Positions 1 through 8,294 of a stretch of 64,000 bases of DNA are shown here, in pieces. Position numbers and translations under genes: made by a program. Numbering within the stretch: position 1 is the stretch's first letter; every line of letters begins with the position of its first letter. The notes under the pieces were generated by a model. The model worked only from the letters and a program-made list of their open reading frames with translations, searched no databases and was not told where the DNA came from. Source of the stretch: an uncultured Shewanella sp. (GTDB lineage: Bacteria > Pseudomonadota > Gammaproteobacteria > Enterobacterales > Shewanellaceae); assembly GCF_947501225.1 (NCBI RefSeq), contig NZ_CANMUW010000011.1, positions 98,798 to 162,797 on the forward strand. The letters are read 5' to 3'.

Positions 1-2062
1 TCTTCTGCGACTCGGCTTTTCGCTCGTTGAGTGCCTTGTTGATCTTCTCCTGCTCGGCGCGCTTCTCGTCAAACAGGCGACGAAGGTCGTCACGGCTGTT
101 CTTATATGCGGTGCGGGCGAAGGTGAGCTCCCTGCTCAGCCCATCCAACTCGGCGTTGATGGCGACCAGCTTGTCTTCGGCCTCGGCCTGAAGCTCTTTG
201 GCAGCGAGTAGTACCTCTTCAGCCTTAGCATGACGGATACGTAACTCCTGCTCGGAAGCGGCATATTCCGGCGAATCGATAGCCTTAAGATCCAGTCCGA
301 CGCCATAGAGCGCCTCTAAACTTTCTCCTGTCACGGCCGGATGCAGGTCACTGCGATGCAGCAACTCGGGGTTGATCACCCTACCTAAACTGTTCTCCCA
401 GCCATCGACCTCTTTGCGCAGGAACTCAAGCAGGGTATGAGACTGAGGGAAAAGAATATGATGCAACTCATCGAGTTCACTCTGACGCTCGGTGACGCGA
501 ATACCGGCCAGACGCAGACTCTCGCTGGCCTGATCTCGTCTGGCACGCAGCTTACGCTCGTCGCTCGTTAACCTGTCGACCTTGGCATTACATACCTCCT
601 GCTCCTCATCGGCCCGGGTGATCCGTTCATCGAACACGGCCAGTGCCAGCTTTTCCCCTTCACTATAGGTCACGCTGTCGACGCGCACCTTTAGCTCGGC
701 TGCGGATAGCTTAAGCTGGTACTCCTCCTGATGAAACTTCTCACGACCACTGTCCATCTGTTCGCGCCACTGACCATCAAGTTCCTCCAGTTCGCGTCGT
801 CCCTGCTCACGCTGCGTATCTCTGACCTCGCGCTGCTTCTCCTGAGCCTGATGCAGGTTTTCCAGCTCACGATTGAGCCCCTCACCGATCTTACTGCGAC
901 GGGCGTTGTATGCCGCCTCGATATCCTGATGCTTCTCGGTCTGCAGCTTGTGACGCTCGGTCAGGTTTTCCAGGCTGCCACGCCAGTTTGGCAGCTGCTC
1001 CAGATCCAGTTTTGCCTGCTCGATATCGGCATCTAAGAACGCAGCATGTTGGTCCTCTATCGCATCGAGTTCATATTCACACTTAGCGACATCTCCTTTT
1101 GCCGCCGACAGATCAAGGCTGAGCTCATCGCGCTGCTCCTTCCACTCATCGTCTAACTGTCTTAACTCGCCATTGAGTGACTTAGAGAGCTCCTGATTAT
1201 GCTCCTGACGCTCCACCTCTGCGGTTTCATCTTTAGCGTAACCACGCTTGAGACTCGCAAGGCGCAACTCGGCGCTCAATAGTTGATTAAACTCCTGCTC
1301 AAGCTTCTCAAATTCCGGACGGATCTGCTCGAAGCCCTGAATAAGCTGGCTGTCCCTGATCCAGGCCTCGACCCTTTGAGGGTTCAACCTGGAACTGGGC
1401 GGGTTAACCCCATCCTCCTCCAAAATGGCGGCAATCATCGATTTGATCGTCTCCATCTTGCCCTCTTTAGAGTGCACGGCCTTGGCCAGCTTTTCGATAT
1501 GGCGCAGAGTATGTTCCGATTCACACAGGGAGAACTGACGCGCATAGGTTCGCAGCTCACTGCGGTTACTCCCGGTACTCAACAGGGCGCGATCATTTTG
1601 AATGATGGCACGAAATTCACGGGTATTAAGCAGGTTAGTCACAGCTACGCCGGCACGTTTCATCTCCCGCCCCAGCTCAGCCATGGTATGGCAGAGCACT
1701 GTGTCGCCACTTTTTGACTTCACATAATCTTCCAGCTCGAAGCCCTTGGCGATAAAACGGTAATTGACCCCTTTACCATCTCCGGCAGAAGAGAGAACCG
1801 CTTGATTTAACAGGCCGTCGTCACGCTTATACTCATAGATGATAAAGCTTGAATCGTGAGGCAGGTACCAGCGTTCGAAGCTATCACGGGTAGAGGGCAC
1901 GACTCGACTTGGATACTCACCATAGAAGACAGGCACCAGACGCTGCAGCGTGGTCTTTCCTGAGGCATTGGTACCACAGATATTCGTGTGGCCATCGAGG
2001 GCGAGTTCCACTACGCCGGGTAGGTGCGTATCGATAAGCACAATTCGATTCAAGCTTGGCAT
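1..2062 (-). CDS. SMC-like P-loop ATPase, DUF3584 family (partial, 3' end outside window)
   Basis: About 687 codons are open from an ATG at 2062 down to the window edge with no stop, so the gene is cut at its 3' end. The N-terminus carries a Walker A loop, GTNASGKT, at about residues 29-36. It is followed by a globular part, then from about residue 230 to the edge by long charged heptad-rich coiled coil with many E/Q/R/K and L positions. That is the architecture of SbcC/Rad50/SMC ATPases, and the N-terminal sequence is the type filed as DUF3584. Family proteins usually exceed 900 residues, so the second coiled-coil arm and the Walker B head should lie beyond the window. A role in DNA repair or genome protection is inference from the fold only. 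Confidence 0.7.
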   Translation of the reverse strand, partial: MPSLNRIVLIDTHLPGVVELALDGHTNICGTNASGKTTLQRLVPVFYGEYPSRVVPSTRDSFERWYLPHDSSFIIYEYKRDDGLLNQAVLSSAGDGKGVNYRFIAKGFELEDYVKSKSGDTVLCHTMAELGREMKRAGVAVTNLLNTREFRAIIQNDRALLSTGSNRSELRTYARQFSLCESEHTLRHIEKLAKAVHSKEGKMETIKSMIAAILEEDGVNPPSSRLNPQRVEAWIRDSQLIQGFEQIRPEFEKLEQEFNQLLSAELRLASLKRGYAKDETAEVERQEHNQELSKSLNGELRQLDDEWKEQRDELSLDLSAAKGDVAKCEYELDAIEDQHAAFLDADIEQAKLDLEQLPNWRGSLENLTERHKLQTEKHQDIEAAYNARRSKIGEGLNRELENLHQAQEKQREVRDTQREQGRRELEELDGQWREQMDSGREKFHQEEYQLKLSAAELKVRVDSVTYSEGEKLALAVFDERITRADEEQEVCNAKVDRLTSDERKLRARRDQASESLRLAGIRVTERQSELDELHHILFPQSHTLLEFLRKEVDGWENSLGRVINPELLHRSDLHPAVTGESLEALYGVGLDLKAIDSPEYAASEQELRIRHAKAEEVLLAAKELQAEAEDKLVAINAELDGLSRELTFARTAYKNSRDDLRRLFDEKRAEQEKINKALNERKAESQK

Positions 2063-2398
2063 TTCTTTCCTTATCCAAACAGCGCCTCTTATGAGGCAAA
2101 AGCAGACAATAGAGCATCACAGACAAAGGACCGGGAGCGGTTCTGAGCACTTTACGTTAACCTTAAGGCTAATATGGCGATCTTTTCAGAGACACTAAAA
2201 TAGATCAAAGCGGCAGCGAGCGCAATCACGTGCACACAGGCTATGATCGGTGAAGATTAAAAGCGGGATCATACGCTAATTTGCATCAAAATGACGTTCA
2301 AGGAAAGAGCAATCGAAAAAGTCGCTGAAAGTCAGGTAAGAGCGATAGCAGGAACAGAGAAAGGCAGGTAAACGTCTGCAATAAAACCGGTGTTAAGA

Positions 2399-2429
2399 GA
2401 AGGTGCAAGTCGCGAAGACTCACACCTTC
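2399..2429 (-). terminator. Hairpin after the symporter unit
   Basis: The arms GAAGGTG...CACCTTC with an inner GAGTC/GACTT pairing form a strong stem-loop. On the minus strand it lies just beyond the duplicated symporter tail. There is no long T-run, so it may end the transcript weakly or protect its 3' end. Confidence 0.5.
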
Positions 2430-2442
2430 CGGAGCTGAATCG

Positions 2443-2592
2443 CTAGCCCGCTACCAACTCGGCCTTGTCCATTTCACTGTTTTCCCGTTTTGAGAAATAA
2501 CGTAGGGTTTCGGCTTTTATGATATGAAGTAAACCCGAAACAGTTGCTATCAGGTTCGAGATAGCAACTCGACCATATACAAAATCCTCTAT
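2443..2592 (-). pseudogene. Duplicated C-terminal tail of the Na+/alanine symporter
   Basis: The 50 codons after the TAA stop of the intact symporter are in the same frame and repeat its last 50 codons, ending at a TAG at 2443-2445. Aligned residues include AISNLIA (AIPNLIA in the gene), then HIIKAETLRYFSKRE (HIIHAETLRYFSKRE in the gene), and the final ELVAG/EVVAG. The repeat period is exactly 150 bp. The copy has diverged at many positions, so the duplication is old. It has no start codon or ribosome binding site of its own. It could be the remnant of a second tandem symporter gene collapsed by deletion, or a tandem duplication of the gene end. Confidence 0.75.
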
Positions 2593-3972
2593 TTAGCCCG
2601 CTACCACCTCGGCTTCGTCCACTGCATTACCTTCCCGTTTTGAGAAATAACGTAGGGTTTCGGCATGGATAATATGACGCAGGCCGACTATCGCAATAAG
2701 GTTAGGAATCGCCATCAAGCCATTCACTGTATCGGCAAGCAACCAGATCATATCCAGCTGAATGAAGGCCCCCACCGCGATGAGTGCAAGGAACAGCCCC
2801 TGATAAAGGCGTAAGCCCTTGTCACCAACAAGATAGTACCAACAACGCTCACCGTAATAGTGCCAACCTAAAATGGTGGTAAAGGCGAAGCAGACCAGGG
2901 CGATAGTCACCAAATACTGTCCGACCAATGCCGAGCCACCGCTGGCAAAGGCCGCACTGGTCATGGCCGCACCGGCGGTCTCACCGCTCCAGACGCCTGT
3001 GATGATAAGCACTAAGCCGGTCATGGTGCAGATGACGATGGTATCGAAAAAGGTACCCGTCATGCTCACCAGCCCCTGCTCTACAGGCTCATTGGTCTTG
3101 GCTGCTGCGGCAGCAATGGGCGCGCTGCCCAGCCCCGCTTCATTTGAGAACACCCCACGGGCAATACCGATCTGCAGCGCCTGAGCCACCGTCGCCCCCA
3201 GGAAGCCACCGGCGGCAGAGATTGGGGTGAAGGCCGACTCGATAATCAGCGCGAATGCCGGCAAAATTTGATCAGAAAAAGCGACTAAGATCCACACACA
3301 GGCCAACACATAACCAAGCGCCATGGTTGGGACTAGTCTCTGCGCCACATTGGCAATACGTTTAACCCCGCCCAGAGTGACCGCGGCCACAAGCACAGTT
3401 AATACCAGAGCCGTCACCCAGCTCGGCACATGGAAGGCAATCGTCATGGCATCGCTGATGGCGTTAACCTGCGCAAAGGTACCGATACCGAAAAACGCGA
3501 CCCCTACGCCAAACACGGCAAATAACTTAGCCAGCCAGCCCAATCCCAGGCCGCGCTCGATATAATACATGGGGCCACCAGCTATCTGTCCCCTCGCATC
3601 TGTGGTGCGATACTTTACCGCCAACATACACTCGGCATACTTAGTAGCCATACCGAAGAAGGCCGCTAACCACATCCAAAACAGGGCGCCGGGACCACCA
3701 ATCTTGATAGCGGTGGCGACACCGACAATGTTACCTGTACCTATGGTGGCAGAGAGCGCGGTACAAAGGGCGGCAAAAGAGGACAGGTCGCCCTTACCGC
3801 TTGCAGGTTTAAACAGTAATTTCATCGCCAATGGCAGACGAAATACCTGGATCAGCTTGAGTCTCACCGTAAGATAGAGTCCCGTCCCCACCAGGAGGCA
3901 TAGGGTGACAGGTCCCCAAACTATGGCGTTAACATCAGCCAGAAGATCGGCGATTAGGAGTTGAAAATTCAT
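2593..3972 (-). CDS. Na+/alanine (glycine) symporter, AGCS family
   Basis: An inner-membrane sodium-coupled importer of small neutral amino acids. The protein is about 459 residues with around ten hydrophobic segments. It shows the family signature region GDLSSFAALCTALSATIGTGNIVGVATAI (given in parts: GDLSSFAALCTALSATIG, then TGNIVGVATAI), plus FWMWLAAFFGMATKYAE and GVFSNEAGLGSAPIA. I place the start at 3972: that ATG is preceded by GAGGA at good spacing and begins the normal family N-terminus MNFQLLIADLL. A longer open frame to 4128 runs into the leader RNA and is not used. A glycine riboswitch lies upstream in the same orientation, so glycine is a likely physiological substrate. The last 50 codons are duplicated immediately downstream. 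Confidence 0.92.
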   Translation of the reverse strand: MNFQLLIADLLADVNAIVWGPVTLCLLVGTGLYLTVRLKLIQVFRLPLAMKLLFKPASGKGDLSSFAALCTALSATIGTGNIVGVATAIKIGGPGALFWMWLAAFFGMATKYAECMLAVKYRTTDARGQIAGGPMYYIERGLGLGWLAKLFAVFGVGVAFFGIGTFAQVNAISDAMTIAFHVPSWVTALVLTVLVAAVTLGGVKRIANVAQRLVPTMALGYVLACVWILVAFSDQILPAFALIIESAFTPISAAGGFLGATVAQALQIGIARGVFSNEAGLGSAPIAAAAAKTNEPVEQGLVSMTGTFFDTIVICTMTGLVLIITGVWSGETAGAAMTSAAFASGGSALVGQYLVTIALVCFAFTTILGWHYYGERCWYYLVGDKGLRLYQGLFLALIAVGAFIQLDMIWLLADTVNGLMAIPNLIAIVGLRHIIHAETLRYFSKREGNAVDEAEVVAG

Positions 3973-4154
3973 ACATTCCTCGTGTATTAAACAACTGAAC
4001 CCTTTAAAAAGAGTTATTAATAAACGGAGGAGGAAAAGAAATGGCTGTTGAGCGGCATGCCGGGCGCAATAGCAAGCCATATTCACCGGGCAGAAAAGCC
4101 AAACGGTAAACATAGCCCACGACGACAAACGACAGGGACTGTGCAGTCATCCTC

Positions 4155-4304
4155 TCCTCTGTCCTTTTGCCTGAGCGTTTCGCGTCTATAGCCAAACCCG
4201 GGGTTTGGCTATTGGTCAGTAAACGGGTTCACTGAGACACTTTCGCCTTCGGCGCCGCAATACAGTTTTCTGTTTTGAATACCTGTTTACGATCTCTCCA
4301 GAGG
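4155..4304 (-). ncRNA. Glycine riboswitch (single aptamer)
   Basis: Read on the minus strand, the leader begins CCTCTGGAGAGAT, has GGCGCCGAAGGCGAAAG in the middle and ends CTCAGGCAAAAGGACAGAGG. These are the conserved P1/P2/P3 core blocks of the glycine aptamer; CTCTG near the start pairs with CAGAG at the end to form P1. The symporter start is about 180 nt downstream. I find one aptamer, not the tandem pair known in Vibrio. By analogy with glycine-riboswitch-controlled symporters, it should tune import or efflux to glycine level; whether it turns expression on or off cannot be read here. Confidence 0.88.
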
Positions 4305-4801
4305 CTCGTCCAGTAACAGTCCACGCCAATCACAATTGGCACCTGAAAGAGTATTTGGCTAAAACGAACTAAAGCGTTAAACCAAGTTGCCTCGTCGGTG
4401 TGGGGGCAATTCCCCACTCTCCTGCTACCTTCATCCGAACGGATTGCCGAACTTAACGTGATAAATCGCGATAAGTTCGGCAGGTTGCACAGAATGCAGC
4501 AATATCGGGATTTGCTCAAGTCGGTCAGGTCACATTTTTACCCAAGACTCGACAGATGTACTTTTTTTGGACAGATAGAGGGGAAGATTCAAGATGCCAG
4601 GTGCGAGGAGGCCAGAGCTCTTTTACGTAGAAGCGGCTTTAGCCGCGAATCTTTAAACGTTTCAAACCATGAAATAGAGGCTTTAGATACTTGGTCAGGT
4701 TACAAAGAGTAAGTTCAGAATGACACTAAATACTAACATTCAAGCTGGTTCCTGAAGCGAATTCAGGACAGCCAGCTTGGACAGCTTAAAAATATCAAAC
4801 C
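4305..4801. other. Intergenic region with one palindromic repeat
   Basis: Apart from the palindromic repeat at 4631-4655, I see no gene with a convincing start or coding pattern here. The promoter of the riboswitch transcript should lie at about 4310-4400 on the minus strand. The symporter and DUF3581 genes both read leftward, so the DUF3581 transcript ends on its right-hand side. Confidence 0.4.
4631..4655. repeat. Dispersed palindromic repeat, copy 1
   Basis: Contains the perfect palindrome GCGGCTTTAGCCGC-type core (GCGGCT/AGCCGC) followed by GAAT. The same unit, inverted, occurs near 48042-48070 and, degenerate, near 55373-55402. It is a REP-like intergenic element. Confidence 0.65.
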
Positions 4802-5503
4802 TTAAAATTCGGTTTTGCGGCCTTCATAGGTTTCGCACATCTGCTGCACCTTGTCAGCCTCAAAGGGGCGCAGGCCACTCATTACCAGAGTTTTCACGCC
4901 CGTTCCCACTAAGGTGTCGCCACTGTGAAGCTCAAATTTCAGAGTCACATTGCCGCGCTTACCGTCGACGACAAGCTCCTGTTCAACCAGTGAAAGGGTT
5001 ACCTGGGTAAAGTCCAGGGTATTGAGGTCGAATGACATGCTCTCATAAATAACCAGCGGACGTGCCGGATTAATCATCACCTGATGCTGCTCCATCATAG
5101 GTACGAGCACATGAATGAAGTTCAGGCCGGAGAAAGCCACATAACTACGGATAAAGGACTCTATCTGAGCTTCACAATGCCTTACATCACCATGGCGCTC
5201 GACACTCAGATAGTGCTTATCTTTATCATCATTGATATCGAAGCTCTCGCCGACGGAGGCGGGAAACTCTAACTTAACGCCATCTCCCACCATACCGGCA
5301 AAGTTAAAGCTCATCTTCTGGCTTAAACCATACTCTCCCAACACCAAAGAAAATAGCAGGTCTCCGGGCACACAGAACCGCTTGGCGCCTTCATCATGAA
5401 TAGGATTAAAGTCCTGGGCCACATTTTTTGCAAAGTCACTCGCCTGAGACGGGAGAATTGATACAGATTGATTTTCTTTTTTATAATATGGAGTTAGAAA
5501 CAT
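4802..5503 (-). CDS. DUF3581 family protein, hotdog-like
   Basis: A soluble protein of about 233 residues without a signal peptide. It matches in character the DUF3581 family of marine gammaproteobacteria. The segment AQDFNPIHD, at about residues 30-38, resembles the N-P-[IL]-H-x-D hydratase motif of MaoC-like hotdog proteins, which act on acyl thioesters. The rest, with VYESMSFDLN and alternating beta-rich stretches, would suit a double hotdog fold. I used ATG 5503; a GTG two codons upstream is possible. It is monocistronic, with the TonB receptor gene divergent. An acyl-CoA or acyl-ACP related role is inference only. Confidence 0.7.
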   Translation of the reverse strand: MFLTPYYKKENQSVSILPSQASDFAKNVAQDFNPIHDEGAKRFCVPGDLLFSLVLGEYGLSQKMSFNFAGMVGDGVKLEFPASVGESFDINDDKDKHYLSVERHGDVRHCEAQIESFIRSYVAFSGLNFIHVLVPMMEQHQVMINPARPLVIYESMSFDLNTLDFTQVTLSLVEQELVVDGKRGNVTLKFELHSGDTLVGTGVKTLVMSGLRPFEADKVQQMCETYEGRKTEF

Positions 5504-5831
5504 ATTCACTCAATTAATTGTTGCAGCATAAAATTGCGGCACATTTTATATCAAAACTTCTCAAACACTCACCCGATGACTTGGCAACAAGGATTTAACG
5601 CCAAAGCCAGTACCGAAATCAGACTGGAAATAGGTTCCACTGAATCGACAACCAAATGCAAATTCCACCAGCCCTCAGCAGTTAACAATTGTAAAGAATG
5701 CTGAGCTTAAGTTAATTTTAATGCTTCACACTTAGGATGCGCATAAAAATGATAATCACTCCCATTAACATTACTTAATGGGTCTAATTGGATTATTTTA
5801 CCTTTGGTATTAATTGCGTAACGGAGATCAT
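5504..5831. promoter_or_regulatory. Divergent intergenic region before the TonB receptor
   Basis: AT-rich spacer between two divergent genes. It holds a Fur box at 5745-5763 and an A/T-rich promoter-like stretch around it. No coding sequence is evident. Confidence 0.5.
5745..5763 (+). promoter_or_regulatory. Fur box upstream of the TonB receptor
   Basis: The 19-mer has a central AATGATAATCA block, and I count 13 of 19 matches to the Fur consensus GATAATGATAATCATTATC. It lies about 70 bp before the receptor start, where repressor binding would block the promoter under iron-replete conditions. Confidence 0.75.
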
Positions 5832-8024
5832 ATGCCCCACCCTAAAGTCTTGTCACTCAGTCTAGTTTCCACGGCGCTGCTTACAGCACTGTCAAGTTCA
5901 TCATTCGCTCAGGAGGTTCAAAACAGCGAGCAAGCCGGCCCTATGGAGCAGATCAGCATCTTTGGCAAGCGAAACCCCCTCAACACAGTTCCGGGTAGTG
6001 GACATCAGATCACCGAGACGCAGCTCGAGACCTTCAAATACACAGATATCATGCGCACCCTGTCATCGGTTCCCGGTGTCTATATTCAGGAGGAGGATGG
6101 TTACGGTCTTCGCCCGAATATCGGTATGCGTGGTACGGGACAAAACCGCTCAGAAAAGGTCACCATCATGGAAGATGGCGTTATCGCAGCCCCAGCCCCC
6201 TATGCTTCTTCTGCAGCCTACTACTTCCCGACATCCGGACGCATGGAGTCCGTTGAGATCCTTAAAGGTAGCTCAACGGTTAAGTATGGCCCCCGGACCA
6301 CAGGCGGCGTGATCAACATGCTCTCACGTCAGATCCCCGAGGAGGAGCTGGCCGGTAAGCTGGATATTGCAGCCGGACAGGATGGCTTCGGCAAACTACA
6401 TGGCTATGCAGGCGGACAAGGGGAGCGTGTCGGCGCTGTTGTCGACCTCTATCGCTACCAGGCCGATGGCTTTAAAGATATCAATGGCGTAGGCGGCGAT
6501 ACCGGGTTTAAGAAGAACGATGCCATGGCCAAGTTCAGCGTACGCTCGGCCAAAGATGCCAAATTCGAACAGGTGCTGGAATTTAAACTAAAATATTCCG
6601 ACGAAACATCTAACGAGACCTATATGGGCCTCACCGATGAGGACTTTGCCGCTAACCCCTACAGCCGTTACTCTGCATCACAAAAAGATGTGATGAATAC
6701 CGAGCACAAGCAGCTGCAGATCAACCATATCATCGACTTTAGCGATAATATCACCTTAGGCACTACGGTTTACCATAACGACTTTAAGCGTAACTGGTAC
6801 AAGACCAGCAAGGTTAACGGTGAGAAGATCAGCGGAGGTGGTATCCAGATTGCTTCTGATTTTGATAGAGATCCCACCTCCGGTGATCTTGAGGTCGATG
6901 TAAAGGCTAACAACCGTGCCTACCTATCCCAGGGTATCCAAACTGAACTTAACTGGTACTTAGACAGCCATGAGATCGCCTTCGGAGCTCGCTACCACGA
7001 AGATGAGATGGACAGATTCCAGTGGGTTGATACCTACACCATGGGTTCAGACCAGGTGCTGCTGATGACTGAAGCCGGCACACCAGGTACCGACTCTAAC
7101 CGTATCGACAGCGCCGAAGCTTTAGCCTTATATGTACAAGATAAGATTAACTTCGGAGACTTTAATATCACCGCAGGTGTGCGCTACGAAGATGTCACCA
7201 CCAATCGCCGCGACTGGGGTAAAGAGAACCCGGGACGTAACGGCGAGCCAGGCAAAGTGAAAGACAATAGCTTTTCGGCGTTTATGCCTTCGCTATCGGC
7301 CACATACCAGGTTAACGACTCCCTGCTTGTGCTTGCCGGCGTTCAGAAAGGTTTCTCACCTGCATCGCCAGGTAATAGCCAAGGTGAAGAGGAGGAGAGC
7401 TGGAACTATGAAGCCGGTGCCCGTTACAACAGTGGTGAACTAACTTCTGAAGCGATATTCTTCTACAGTGACTACAGTAACATGCACGGTGACTGCACTG
7501 AGTTCGCCGGTTGTAATGATGAAAATATTGGTGATCAGTACAACGCAGGTGAGGTGGACATTACCGGCCTGGAGCTGAGTCTGGCTTATAACTTCAATAG
7601 TGGCGGTCAGGTCAACTTCCCTGTAAAACTTGCTTACACCTACACGAGCTCAGAGTTTGGTAATAGCTTCGAATCTGATTTTTGGGGTGATGTTGAGAAG
7701 GGCTACGCATTACCTTACCTTGCTGAAAATATCCTATTTGCCTCGGCAGGTATTGCAGGTGATAACTGGGAGTTAACCATAGCGGCACGCTACACAGATG
7801 ATATCCGTACAGAGGCCGGTGAAGGTAGCATCCCAAGCGATGAGCTGATCGAAGCCAAAACCATAGTCGACCTTTCTGGACGTTATTTTATCTCAGAAGC
7901 TCAGGAACTTTACCTGACCGCCGAGAACCTGTTTGACGAAGAGTATGTTGCCACTAAGATCCACGGTTCAAGCTCAGCGGGTAAACCAATGACAGTCACA
8001 GTCGGATATTCGTATAAGTTTTAA
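5832..8024 (+). CDS. TonB-dependent outer-membrane receptor, FecA-like
   Basis: An outer-membrane gated channel for ferric chelate uptake powered by TonB-ExbBD. The product is about 730 residues with a signal peptide ending near SSSFA-QEV. The plug domain (about residues 45-160) has LSSVPGVYIQEEDGYG, NIGMRGTG and VEILKGSSTVKYGPRTTGG, typical of the FecA/CirA group. A 22-strand barrel follows and ends in the C-terminal signature LTAENLFDEEYVATKIHG...VGYSYKF with terminal Phe. I chose ATG 5832 because GGAG sits 8 nt upstream; a TTG at 5814 lacks this. The Fur box upstream indicates iron regulation. No fecIR-type regulators lie nearby, so the ligand (citrate or a siderophore) is not determined. 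Confidence 0.92.
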   Translation: MPHPKVLSLSLVSTALLTALSSSSFAQEVQNSEQAGPMEQISIFGKRNPLNTVPGSGHQITETQLETFKYTDIMRTLSSVPGVYIQEEDGYGLRPNIGMRGTGQNRSEKVTIMEDGVIAAPAPYASSAAYYFPTSGRMESVEILKGSSTVKYGPRTTGGVINMLSRQIPEEELAGKLDIAAGQDGFGKLHGYAGGQGERVGAVVDLYRYQADGFKDINGVGGDTGFKKNDAMAKFSVRSAKDAKFEQVLEFKLKYSDETSNETYMGLTDEDFAANPYSRYSASQKDVMNTEHKQLQINHIIDFSDNITLGTTVYHNDFKRNWYKTSKVNGEKISGGGIQIASDFDRDPTSGDLEVDVKANNRAYLSQGIQTELNWYLDSHEIAFGARYHEDEMDRFQWVDTYTMGSDQVLLMTEAGTPGTDSNRIDSAEALALYVQDKINFGDFNITAGVRYEDVTTNRRDWGKENPGRNGEPGKVKDNSFSAFMPSLSATYQVNDSLLVLAGVQKGFSPASPGNSQGEEEESWNYEAGARYNSGELTSEAIFFYSDYSNMHGDCTEFAGCNDENIGDQYNAGEVDITGLELSLAYNFNSGGQVNFPVKLAYTYTSSEFGNSFESDFWGDVEKGYALPYLAENILFASAGIAGDNWELTIAARYTDDIRTEAGEGSIPSDELIEAKTIVDLSGRYFISEAQELYLTAENLFDEEYVATKIHGSSSAGKPMTVTVGYSYKF

Positions 8025-8062
8025 CCACATCTAGAAAAAACCAATAAATTTTTTAAATCTTT

Positions 8063-8091
8063 AAAAAGGTGAGCCTCGGCTCGCCTTTTTT
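8063..8091 (+). terminator. Rho-independent terminator after the TonB receptor
   Basis: AAAAAGGTGAGC/GCTCGCCTTTTTT stem-loop followed by a T-run, 38 bp after the receptor stop. Confidence 0.85.
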
Positions 8092-8209
8092 ACTATCAAT
8101 AACAAACTAATTCATTGTTAAACAACAAGAATACCCCACCTAACATTAATACAAACTGGCATCAAAGTGATTTACCTTATCTTTACATTTGTTGATCCTC
8201 ATCAAAAAA

Positions 8210-8234
8210 GCAAATGATAACCGTTTGCATTATC
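8210..8234 (+). promoter_or_regulatory. Overlapping Fur boxes upstream of the porin
   Basis: Two overlapping 19-mers, 8210-8228 and 8216-8234, each match the Fur consensus at about 13 of 19 positions. The second has perfect outer arms, GATAA and TTATC. They lie about 60 bp before the porin start. Confidence 0.75.
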
Positions 8235-8294
8235 AAAATCAGTTGTTAGAATCGCTCCAAATTAAATAACCCTTACATAACAACAGGGAACAAA

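Noticed and set aside
4004-4195. Minus-strand open frame of 63 codons upstream of the symporter
   Set aside because: It lies inside the glycine riboswitch and expression platform; the sequence is explained by the conserved RNA core.
4398-4712. Plus-strand open frame of 104 codons
   Set aside because: It crosses a dispersed palindromic repeat, has no ribosome site and shows no family resemblance.
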